Shown in pieces: positions 1 to 11,400 of a stretch of 64,000 nt of DNA. The DNA comes from Melanocharis versteri (lineage: Eukaryota > Chordata > Aves > Passeriformes > Melanocharitidae), in the NCBI GenBank assembly GCA_013397845.1, contig VZTG01010070.1, forward strand, positions 635,221 through 699,220, written 5' to 3'. The notes under the pieces are model-generated. The model was not told where the DNA came from. It saw only the letters and a list, made by a program, of their open reading frames with translations, and ran no database searches. Made by a program: the position numbers and the translations under genes. Positions within the stretch are counted from its first letter, which is position 1, and each line of letters begins with the position of its first letter.

Positions 1-140
1 CGCTCCAGGCGCCCCGAGTCCCGGCTCGGATTTCTCCGGGTAAATCGCTGGTTTAACTTTCTTTTATAGCGCGGTCTTGCAGTGCTTGTACTTGGAAACG
101 TGTAACGCGCGTGGCAATAAAAGCGTGTTTTGTTTTAAAG
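1..140 (+). other. 5' edge of the CDCA9 region; N-terminal exon not in view
   Basis: The first 40 bases are CpG-rich, which suggests the downstream edge of a promoter CpG island or exon 1. A GT at 40-41 could be a donor, but the phase-compatible reading upstream of it (ending ARISP) does not resemble the borealin FDxE-type N-terminus. The acceptor for the first recognised exon is the pyrimidine-rich tract ending in AG at 139-140. An alternative AG at 81-82 would prepend residues with no family resemblance. Confidence 0.4.
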
Positions 141-3100
141 CCAAGGAGCACATCCAGGAGATGAAGAAAGAGCTCGATTCGCTTTTGCAGACAGCGGAGA
201 AGGCGTTTGCGGTGGAGCTGCTGACGATGCCGGCTGCCGTCAGGAAGATGAGAAGGAAAGAGGTGCTCGGTGAGTGTGCAGTGGCCCTGTGCTCGGGGTG
301 CGGGCAGCGATGTGCCCGGGGCCACGGGAGAAAACCTGGGAACTTGGTGGCTTTCATGAAAAGGTTTGCTTTGTCTGCTCAGTATTTCAAGCAGATCAGC
401 AGTGCTGTTACCCTGCAGATGCTCGCTGAGCACTCCCGTTCAAGTAGACTGATCTGTGTAACACAGGGTATAGAATTAGTAGGTGACTAGTCTGGAGCGT
501 ACTGTTATGTGTGCACTTGAGTAATTTTATTGTAAGTCTGAAGAGACAAGAAATAATTACAAACCTAGTGTTTTCTGTGTGTAAAAATAATTTTTGTTCA
601 TCTGAATCTCTTCATCCTTCACCACAGAGATTATTTTCTCTTTGTCAATTTGAACTCTCCTGAGCCTTCTCATCTAGTCATTTACCTGTGATGATAAGCA
701 AACAAGTTTAATTTTAACTCCCATTGATGCAGAGGTTTAAGATGTGTACACTCAGCATCAGATGTATATTCTGGTGAGAACGGATGGTTTTGGAATCTGC
801 CTTGCAGCTGGAAGTTGTAGGGGCCACACAGACATCAAACCTGAACCTCTTGAAGAACTTGTGTTTACTGTAACCCTGAGTATGTATTTTGGTGCCCTTC
901 TGGAGAAACTTCTGCCTAAGAGCATTAGCTGTCTGCAGTGCAGTATGTGCGTGTGGTGGTTCTTTGAATTCGGGGGATACACTCAGGATTCTTTCAATGA
1001 TTAAACACTGAAATGGCCTTAGATTTGCATTGTTGTTTTGTAGGAGTGACTGTCCTACAAGACTGGAATCTTGTTCAAATGCAACACATATGCTGACCTA
1101 AGGTTACCTATTTAACCACTGTAATCCTGAATTACTTGTTCAGCTTCCGAGCCCATAAGATAAGAATCTGAAGATTAAAATTATGCAAGTAATAGTATCT
1201 AAATAAGTTATCATTTCCTGAGTTACAGATTTGCAAGGACGGGAGGAAGTGGCTCTTGCTGCTGCAGTGGTAAGTGTGTGTTTTCAAATTTTATCAGTTT
1301 ACAAAATAAGATTCTTCTCTCTCTGCTGTAAGTACTTCATACAAATGTTTTCGTTTGGCTGTGTGTTTAAATAGAAGATGATATGAAAAGACTGGAAAGC
1401 CAGCCACGCAGTTATGAACATTACCTGAAGTTTTAGGGTCATCTGCTGGCAGAAATTCAGATGTTTCCAAAAAAATAAACTCGTGTTTAGCCAATCCTAC
1501 TTCCTGTCAGTTGCTTTCATGGCCTTTTAGTTCACTGCCTTTTGTAACATAATATACATCTACTGGGAAAAATCTGACGACCTTCCCTAGCTAGATAAAC
1601 ACTTTTTTTTAGACTGACTGCTCTCTAGAAGACATGCCAAATCCCAAACTGGTGAGGACCAACAGCAGAAAAGGCAAGTCAATTCATTAATATGTAGCCC
1701 ATGGTTCTTACATTTTCTTTTTTTTTTTTACTGATTTGAACTGAGCATTTGTAAAATGAATGTTAAGCCTGAAGAATACAAGAGGGAAAAGTGCATAGCA
1801 GACCGCCCCAGCATTTAGTGTGGAGGATCATGAGCTATGCTACTGTTGAGGTACTTTAAAGCATAAGAGTTTCTGTCCTTGGGATTTATCAGGGGAAAGG
1901 GTGAGAAGAGACAGATTTAAAGCTTTACAGTATAGCAGGAGAGCTAGGAAAGTCACCCCTCTTTTCTTAGGTGCCCTTTGACATTCTGCCAATTGAGCTT
2001 TGCAAGAAAAATACCATTTTTCTTCATATCCCCACATGTACAATAAAGAGGACACTACCGCTGGGTTGTAATTCTGTTTTGTCTGGGGGCTGAGGGATTA
2101 CCTGGGGTCTTTTAACTGTGCTGAGTGTCCCAGTGCCTGTGATGAACACACGTGGTTTGCTTTGACCTGTGTCCCAGGTGAATAACACTGGATGGCAGAA
2201 GGGGGCAAAGCTGTCCATAGGGGGGAAGAAGGCTTCAAACACAAGGGTGAAGTGGTGTTTTGTGCTCTTCATGAGATTTTTATTGTCCTTGTCTTGCTAA
2301 TACATTTCTAGTTAAGGTAACTACAATCGTTGAATATGAAGATGCCAAGCACAGTTCTGCAAAGAAAATAACTAAAAAAGTAAGTTTATTCCGTTTTTAT
2401 TCAGAAAACATAAGAACTTAATCATGACTGACCTGCCATGAACCCTGCTAGATCCATGACGAGGCAGGCCAGTGCTCTGCTGTCTGTTGGAAAAGTCAGT
2501 TGTTTCAAATTTAACATATTTGAAGTTAAGCAAGGCTAAACAATAAATTATTTTCATAATGAAATGTGGTATCTGCACTTCTAGTGACTAATTCACAAGG
2601 CTTGCAAGTACTGGCATAGTCATTCTCTCTTGACGATGCACTGTGTCTTGATGGTTTGAGGAACCATCTTCTGTTGAAACTTTTTTTTTAAGATCAACCT
2701 CGTGTTTTAATCCATGCTTTTCTATAACTGAGTAGTGCATTCTTGTCTCTAAACCAAATCAAGTGTTTTAGTTTTACCACCTCAGTCTATCTGTGCAGTG
2801 TAGCTCCTCAGCCAGACACTGATGTAGCAAGATGACAACAAATACAAAAAAGGTTCTGTGCAGTTACAGACTTTTACAGTAAAAGGGCTTAAAAGTTGGA
2901 AGGGTGTATATTAGACAGGTGGTTGGTTGTACAGAACTCCAGTAGGAATAAATATGTTTTGGCATTATGAAACTTCTTTTAGAATGCATATTTGGCATTT
3001 TATATATATATAAAAGGCAGCACTATGGGGCATAACAACCCTTTTTCAGCAGGGAATTTTTACAATATTGTTTCCTGCAAATACCTATCATATTGCTTTC

Positions 3101-6100
3101 AAATGCCACCTTTTTTAACTGCAGTCTTATATATAAATTTTCAGATTTCCAAAACCAGGTCACTGGTTTCATTGGCCTCTGGTTTAAGTGGCAAACTGAA
3201 CTCTCTTTCTAGGTAAGACTGACCTTTGATAGTTTATTTAACTCACCTGAATTTGTTCAGTGCTGAACACAATTATTTTCAAATCTAGTAGCTGAGATCT
3301 GAGCCCAGTGGGAATACATCTGATAAGGATTCTTCCATAACCTGAGATGCACTGTGGGATGTGAACCTGAACAAAAAAGCTCCTGTAGCTGATGAAGGCA
3401 TGTGTGGGACTGAATGGTGCACAGTCCTGAACTCAGGGGATCAGTAGAGATTCCCAAACAATACTAATGGAAGAGAGCATGTAAGGAAAGCATCTTTGCT
3501 CTGCTAGTACTACTGAGTTGTTCTGTAATAAACACCTAATTCGGGTATTGCAGCCCTCCCTATCCTAGTAACATAAATTATTATTTTGTGTATGGTTTTA
3601 GGTCCCACTATGTCATGTTTACCTCAGGAGGGCTTTTTCATATGTGTTTTTCACACTAGATCCATGTCATGGGGCACTTCAGCATTCTCTAATCCACTGT
3701 CTGTCTACCTTCATCCTAGCTAAAACTTTACAGTAGAAGTAGATGAAGAAGAAATAAGTAAAAATAATAAACCAACAAAATAAAACCCCCGCCAAAACAC
3801 AAACCCAATAACTGCTTTTTTTTTTAGTGTCTCATTACTCTTCTGCTAGTGTGGCTTGCCAGAAGGATGTTAAGTCTCTTTCTTCTCATTGCAGTGCCAC
3901 AAATCTCAACGCCACTCCAAAGGGAGCTAAAAGGTAAGAGGCTTTCGGCTAGTTCTTAATAAAGAATTTTGTTCAATACCAAGACACTATATATTATTAT
4001 CAATCTAGATATTAATCATCAGTCTGGATCTAACAGATCTTTGTGGTCTGCCACTAAATGTGACAGTAGGGATGTCAAACCAGTTAGACCTCCTGCTTTG
4101 GGTGTGGGTGTTAACTTACATTCTCATCGAGGCACAGGATTTCATGTCTTAAGTCAGTTAAAAAAAAAAAAGGGATTTAGAGTCTAAATTCTATTCTCAC
4201 TCACTATTTACAGGCTTACAGCTCAAACTTGTTCTCAGAGCCCAACTTTGATTAAAATGTCACCAATACTGCTGTGTTAAAAGAAAAATAAACCAATCCC
4301 CACAACCCCCCCAGCCAAATACACTGATAATTGGTTCTTTGCATCTTGAATAGTCAAGATTTTCAGTTAGTATCATTCTTCATACACTACAGAGTTTGGT
4401 TTTGGCACAAGCTGAAGTGAAGGGGTGAACAACTTGAATGGGTCCTGAAACCAGTAAGTGGTTGTTTCACCTTGGCCTGCTATAAATGTCAGAGGCTTGT
4501 TTCCATGCAGAACACACCCAAATCTTACTTTTTTTTTTGTAGAATAAGAACAACTGTATAATGAAAGCTTAGGAATTCTGCATGGCATAAGCATGCCCTG
4601 TGACTCTGAGAGGTAGCAGCTTTGGTATTTATTGATATCTCCCGCTGCAGTAGACAGATACAGCACATGTCTTATCTTAAGCCCTGAGGCATGAAGTTTC
4701 CTCTTTCCAAAACTGTAAACATTCACTGCTGATATTGGAGAGTGGATATTCTTGTTACTGAGTGGCCAAAATGTCACCTTGTGTCACAGGCTTACAAGGT
4801 TACTGCAGTGGCAGGGTCAGAAAACATTACCCAGCAGTGCCCGTAAGTGCTGCTCATGGTTGGATTGCTGTAGTCTCCTGGCAGAACTGGAAAAATTTAA
4901 ACGTGACTGCCTCTCTCCTAGGTGTATTTCCTACTACTTGCATTTGCTTCGTGCTTGAAAATTTCCAGCAGAGCACAGAAAGTTAACCTCAGAGTAACAT
5001 TTTGATTGTATTCTAGTGCTGGATTACAACAGACTGTCTCAAGAACTTTACCTACAACTGGAAGAGTTCAAGGCATGTTAAAAAGAAGTAAATCAGTACC
5101 CCAACATAAAACTGTTCCATTTGTAAACATTCCCCTGGCTGATGGACAGGTATCTTTTTTTTTTCCAACATTTTCAACTTATACTAGTTGATCAATGCAA
5201 ATAGTCTGATAGTGATAGCTCTTGCTATTCCTAAATGAGATGCTGCTAAGCAAAAGGAAAAATGGTTGCCAAAGCTTTGCAGTGTACAGGGGAGCACATG
5301 ATTTTCAGGCAAGCTGGGCATGCAAGAAAAGCCTTTTATCTTAAACTTGTTTCTCTTCACATACAGACACTGTGTACAGCTGGTGGAGACCTCCGTAATA
5401 TCGATGTGCAGCTCCTAAATCAGGATACAGTACAGCACATTCATAACCTGGTGGTAAGCTTGAACTAGGAGGCTTACAGATCTGTTCAGACACCTGGTCC
5501 CAGGCTTTCATGCCAGATACTGTCATGAATGCAAATTTAAACTCTTTGGAGTTTAAACCTAAACTGGTTGGCATCAGTTGGAGGGATGAAGAGGGAGGGG
5601 AGAATTGCTACACACGGATTATGTGTAAAAGTAACTGCATGTACCTGAGCAAGTGCAGTTTGGTGCGAGCCTGGGGGACTAAACTTCCTTCTGCAGTGCT
5701 CTGGTGACTCTCCTACCATGTGAGCAAACTGCCATTCTCTTATCTCTCATTCACAAAGGCTGACACAGCTACGGCTAGGTTTTGATTCTTCTTATAATCC
5801 ATTATTCTGTGTCCCTTGCTGAGTAAGAACTATACACCTGTTAGTTCTCTGCTGCAGTTCAACAGGAACTGCCTTAATGGTTTTGAAGCAAAATGAAGTG
5901 GAACAGAACTGTGTAGCACATGCTGCCCAACTCTCCTGAAGGTGAGGAGACCTGGGCTATTGTTTGAAGTAATGGAAGTCTATCCAGACATGAGAGATAT
6001 TAACCAGTTTACAGTTGTGCAGGTATTGAGACCAGTGCAGCTGAGACAAGCTAAAGGTCTGGGAGCTGTTCTGTGTTTTTTGTCATGGCTCTGCCTCTGT

Positions 6101-6250
6101 AGGCAGAGAGTGGGGAGTAAGTGGTCACTTCAACAGTAGTGAACTTTCTTCTTCCAAGTCGTTTTGGGTAGCTTGAGCTACAATGCATTTTTCCCCCCTC
6201 AGAGTGAGCTGACTGTACTATGTGGAAAGGCAACACCTAAACCAAGTTAA
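141..6250 (+). CDS. CDCA9: Borealin-2 (Dasra-A/CDCA9), chromosomal passenger complex subunit; 5'-incomplete, nine exons
   Basis: Coding exons read at 141-269, 1229-1269, 1613-1673, 2312-2379, 3145-3212, 3895-3933, 5017-5149, 5367-5453 and 6203-6250 (TAA 6248-6250). Phases agree at every junction, giving about 224 residues. The first exon encodes the amphipathic helix (EHIQEMKKELDSLLQTAEKAF, then VELLTMPAAVRKM) that aligns with the borealin helix packing against survivin and INCENP. A basic, Ser/Thr-rich linker follows (TRSLVSLASGLSG, GRVQGMLKRSKSVPQHKTV). The C-terminal part (FVNIPLADGQ, LCTAGGDLRNIDVQLLNQDT, then VQHIHNLVSELTVLCGK) matches the borealin dimerisation domain. Borealin-family proteins help target Aurora B to centromeres and the midzone; that role is family knowledge. 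The paralogue choice (borealin-2, not CDCA8) is an inference from divergence, including lack of the conserved Trp after the REM-type motif. The N-terminal 25-30 residues lie upstream. The intron after exon three has a GC donor. Confidence 0.72.
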
Positions 6251-6334
6251 TGGAACTGTCTTGTGACTACAGAACATTCAGGACAGCTCTTGCCTGCTGC
6301 CTCCAAAGTGTTGAAATTTTGTCTATTATGTCTT

Positions 6335-6340
6335 AATAAA
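6335..6340 (+). promoter_or_regulatory. CDCA9: Candidate poly(A) signal of CDCA9
   Basis: A canonical AATAAA lies 85 bases after the CDCA9 stop. It implies a very short 3' UTR ending near 6355-6365. No other hexamer on this strand lies closer to the stop. Confidence 0.6.
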
Positions 6341-6365
6341 GCTGTATACTGCCCAGTAAACATTT

Positions 6366-7085
6366 TTATAAGCTTTTATATCCTGTGATGTGTCTTATTA
6401 AGCTCCTGTTATGAAGGATGCCAAAGCAGAAGAAAATGCTACTTTATAAAAGGCTTAGGTTAGATTTTAGCTAAGTTCACAGTAAAATGAACAGTAAGAG
6501 GCTGTATATAGGAAATAGGTTTCTCTGATATTCAACTCACAAATAAACTGAAGTACAAGGTACTAAATTTTTGAACAGTCTTAAGACACATTAATTTTAG
6601 TTATGTGGTAGCATATATGAATCTAACAGGAATAAAACTTGTTTCCAGTCTTGTGCTGTGACATGACAGTAATGTGCAAATTGACAGGTAAAAACAGACT
6701 ATTAGAATTTGTTACCAGATGCTGCTGGCAGGAACCCAAATTATTGCCAGCTCAGGCAGAACTGCCCTACAGTGATCAGCTCTTCCTCCACCCCTTCACT
6801 TCAGCTATCTGAGAAGTTACCATGAATCCCTTCCTCTCTTCCCCCTCAAAAAAACAATCTGAATGGGGATTAAAGGTTTAAAGTATTACTCCATTTTGCA
6901 AGGACTTAATAGCAGAAGACAGGTGTTGTAATTGTTTAAGCATTCCTTGGAGAGATCAGTCAGGAGAAATGATCAGCATGTAACCATGGCTTCAAAAAAA
7001 AGCAACGCCAAGTTTTAATAAATGAAAATAAAAGACCCACTAGAGAATGCCACATCGTAAGTCAGTACTGAAATACAGATCAAAC
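6366..7085. other. Intergenic spacer between convergent CDCA9 and DNAJA2
   Basis: AT-rich sequence between the candidate poly(A) signals of the two convergent genes. No ORF, repeat family or RNA gene is recognisable. Plus-strand AATAAA-like words around 7016-7030 could serve as alternative distal signals for CDCA9. Confidence 0.5.
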
Positions 7086-7089
7086 AGTA

Positions 7090-8480
7090 TTTATTTTTGC
7101 TTCATTTTTAGAGTCTATAACAAGGATGTTCAGCAACACTCAAATGCCAATGCCTACCCAAGCACATTGAAACCCTTGGAGTTTGTCCCTCCAACCTCAT
7201 TAATAAAGTGTCAACAACTATCAGAGAAATAACTAAACAAGTCACACTTCAGATTTGTAAAGAAAAGTAGAGCTTCAACTTTCTCACTTAAACAGGAGAG
7301 AAACCTTGCTATAGAGGCAGCTTACCAACCCAACACTGTTCATGCACAACAGTTCCTTAGTTAAGGTCACATTTTTGCTTTCTTCTGGCATTTTTGCCAA
7401 TTAGAATAGAACTGCAGCTGGAGATCTTAATATCTTCATACTTAAACCAAAGTGCAAACTCCTAGAAAAGTAACAAAACCATCTACATTTATTATGTTTC
7501 CAGGTTAAACAATTTTTTTTAAACTGGAAACATTTCTCCAGGAAGTGAGGCTGAATCAGGCTTTGAATAGGATTCAAAGGCTAAGAGAAAGACACCATTA
7601 TTTCAGAATTTAATCATTCCCCATTTAAAGGGTTTGTTATCTTTAGACTGAATTCAGATATCCTTGTGTTTTCTTCACACAAAGGGGACATGGCTGCAGC
7701 CTTCCCTGTGCCCATTTAGTCATCTCTCATTTCAGGAAGAGACTTGAATGTGGCACACAATTGTTATCTAACCTCCACCTAGTCTTAAAGCAGCTTCAGC
7801 CTCCCTGTGTTTATGAAATATCTATCATCTACATAGTCTCTTCATACACAGACTAGTTAAAGCCACTGGAAAAGTAAGAGTTACAAGGCAAAAGAAATAT
7901 ATTATACACCAACTGCTTTTATTTAATTTCAGAAACCGTTCACAAGATGGTAGAAAAAACTTACAACCACTTCTAATTTAGTCTTTCATTGTTCCCAGTC
8001 AGCTCTAAACCCATTATGTGCAAAGCCCATTTACCATGCATCTAGATGATAGATACAGGCTATGAAATTCTTGATTCTACTTGTAGCAGCTTATGCAGGT
8101 GCAGCCAAATACCAAGCCTCAGGACAAATTGTACACAAACTTTACAATGTAGAATTTGAGTTTAAAATATGAAACTTAAAATCTACACAAAACTGGTAAA
8201 AATCAAGCACAGATACGAGGACAAACTTAAAACCCATGTGAAAAGGAGTCTCGTCTTCCTTTCAAGTGCTTTATTCTGCTACACAGTCAAAATGAAGATG
8301 TAAGCTTGTGGTTAGTTTAAATTACACTCTGTAGATACTATAGACCAATTTAAAAGTTACACATACAGCAATAGATGTCCATTGGTTCATCTGGATTACT
8401 TATACAATCCAGCTGGATTGTTGAAAACAAGTCAGGCAAAATTTGAAAGAAAATCCTTGTGCAACTTTTTAGACAAATGT
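7090..8480 (-). other. DNAJA2: Putative DNAJA2 3' UTR with candidate poly(A) signal
   Basis: AT-rich sequence after the DNAJA2 stop with no ORF of note. A minus-strand AATAAA (TTTATT at 7090-7095) would give a 3' UTR of about 1.4 kb, similar in scale to mammalian DNAJA2. Other minus-strand hexamers, for example near 7490 and 7917, could be used instead. The 3' end is therefore inferred. Confidence 0.45.
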
Positions 8481-11400
8481 TTACTGGTGGGCACACTGTA
8501 CCCCAGGTCCATGATGGCTGCTTTCTTCATCAGAACTATCATTATAAGCTTCACGTCTCTGGCCACCACCTGAACCACGAGTGGTATCAAATTCTTGAAG
8601 ATCTACCTCTTCTGCATCACCAATTACATTGGGAAATTCTGGTCTAGCTGGCAGAAGATCTTCAAGTTCCTGCCCCAAAGAAAGAAATGCATTCAGTATT
8701 GCATCTACAGCTGCTAAATAAAGTGACCGGTTTCCCACAACTTCAAGACACCTCTAAGAGCAGGTTTGGCTTAGAAGTCTATGCTGATGAAAGCCCTGAA
8801 CTGCAGAGTCATTTAAAATATTTGTATCAACTGGAAGACATCACTTCAAGAAAACCAACAGCTCCACATATCATAAACCAAAAGTGCAATCAGTAAATAC
8901 AGTTGCACTCTGTAAACTTATCACACAGTAACAGAAAGATTCTCCTCCTGCGCTCATCTGTGTACCATCTGCACAGCTCTTAAGTACAGCTTCCATAAGT
9001 TCATATTCCAAGGGGTATTTCCAAGTAACACATGGCCCATAAAAAAGGTTAAAAGAACTTTACTTGCATCTAAATTTAAGAACTGAAAGCAAGCCCATGA
9101 GGTACAACATAGGCTCTTTGCACACTCTGTCAAGTAAGACACCACGTTTATGCTTGAAAAACTACTTACTGAAAGCTTTTCTGGGCTAATCCAGTTATTT
9201 TCAGGAAACTGAACATCAAATTTAATGTAGAGATCCCCCTTCTCAAAAGGATTGCGATACTGTGGCATTCCTTCACCTCTGACTACACGAACACAACCTG
9301 GAATTCAAAGAGAAGTAAAGTAAGCAGGGAAGTGCTACTGCAGAGCCATTCTCTCTCCACACAATTCCCTGTTTCCCCAGCCTAGGTTCAGTTAACAGGA
9401 CAACAAGGGTGGGATTAAGTGCTGAAGAATCACAAAAGCATAAACAAAGAAATCCTTATCAGGTCAAGCCTACCTGGTTCAATTACTTTTCCAGGAGGGT
9501 ATTTAACCACAATCTGACGTCCATCAAGGTGCTTAAATGTGAACTGAAAGCCACACAGTGCTTCAACAAGTCCAATCTTGTGTGTCATATGCAAATCATT
9601 CACATCCCGCTGGAACACCTGGAAAACAAAGGAGATATCCTTTCTAGTACTATAATCACAACTCCACCAGACTCATTATTGAGACTTCATTATTATTTAT
9701 CCTTAAAATCCAATGTCACAGCGACAGCCTTTGTATGAGGAGAATTTGATTCTGTTAATTCAGATGGCTTAATGTGCTTGGGAAGTTTGTGCCTGACCAA
9801 GTGTCATCTAAAATAGGCCAAACCACACCATACACCAAGGTAAGGTTCAAATTAAACCAGGCCTGTACAGCAGCACTGCTCTTTCACCCCCAACATCTTC
9901 CACACAAGCGACCTATAAACAAAACTGACAACAGTTTGACACCATTTCCCCTGCACTGGAGTATATAAACCACATCTTTGGTTTTCAACTCTTGTCCTCA
10001 TGCACATCTGCTTTAGCTACCTTGACCTACAGCAGGACTTTGATCACTTAGTCCACAGCTGTCAGAAGTGATTTTTAGGCCACATAACTCAGGATTCTTA
10101 ATAAGAGTAAATATTAAAATTTATCCACTGGCAGAACCATGAGTCCCACCTCAAGGGAAATTTTAAGAACAAAAGTCTATCTAGTTTTGCCCACTAGGAC
10201 AAAGTACAGACTGACAGATTAGCAGTCCTTGACACAGCTTTAAAAAGCTTAGAAAGTACCTAATTAGCAGACAGCCAATATTATATCCTTAATATAAGAC
10301 TGGAGTTTAAATTTGTACCCCATGCTACTCTGTCACAACAGAAAACCCCTCCTCAAGTGCAACACACAAACTATTTCTTATTTCATCATAGCAATACCTG
10401 GCATTTTTCACAACAGAATTAAAAAAGGAGCAGTCACCTCAACTCTGTCCTACATGAGTTTTAACAGAAGATAAATTGCAATATTTAATTCTAAAGTGCA
10501 GTGCATATAGTCCAGAATAGTGAACATAAGTCTTACCAAACCAGTATAAAATAATAGTATTTATTTTGTTGAGTGAATCAGCAACATCACCATTTTGTGT
10601 TATTTCCAGAAGCACAGTAGCAGACACAGAAAGCACTATCTGGGGGTTTTATCAGGAGTTCCCCGCCATGTCACAAGACATGGAAAAAAGCCACACTTAG
10701 AATTTTGTTAGTGTCATGAGCAAAGCATCCTGAATGGCTCTTCACTGCATCTACTGTATCAAAGTCAGTCTGAGCTTATCTGAGAAAGCTACCTCTTCTC
10801 AGCATTAGGAGGCACCAGAAACTGCCTGTCCTCTGGCTAAGGACTTGCCCAGTTTTTTCTGGCTCACCATGAAAGCCACATTACACACTATAAATCTATT
10901 AAAAGCTATTTACCATCTCTTCCAGAACTGCAACTGTATCAATTACTTTAAATGAATGGCCATCTATATAACTTAAATATTAACAACTGGAATAAAAGGC
11001 ATTTAAAAGATAAACTCAAAAGCATTACCTCATTCTCCTTCTCTTGGAGTAAAAGGACAATATCGCCTGGTTCCACACCTGGAGCCTGATCTGCTTCTCC
11101 ACTGAATGTAATTCTTTGCCCATGTTTCATGCCTTTATCTACATGGACTTCAAGTATTTTTACCTCTTTGATCACCTTCTTCCCTTCACATTTTTTACAG
11201 CGGTCTTTTTCATTAATTACTTCACCTAAATAAAGACAAATTTTCAGTTCAGAGATTTTAACATAGTCACATCCAGTTCCTAGGAAAAACTATTTGAAAG
11301 CAAGCTGAAGAATTTCTGCAACACAAGTAGTCATTTAGATGTTGCTTTATGAATTCCTCACAAGAGGAAATCCAGGCTTCATTTACCCTAGCTGGGACAG

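Noticed and set aside
40..41. GT after the CpG-rich first bases as the donor of CDCA9 exon 1
   Set aside because: The phase-compatible peptide does not resemble a borealin N-terminus; kept only as an unresolved possibility.
77..490. Open frame running past the first CDCA9 exon on both sides
   Set aside because: It opens at TTG, not ATG, and extends beyond a clear acceptor (140) and donor (270). Only 141-269 is family-like.
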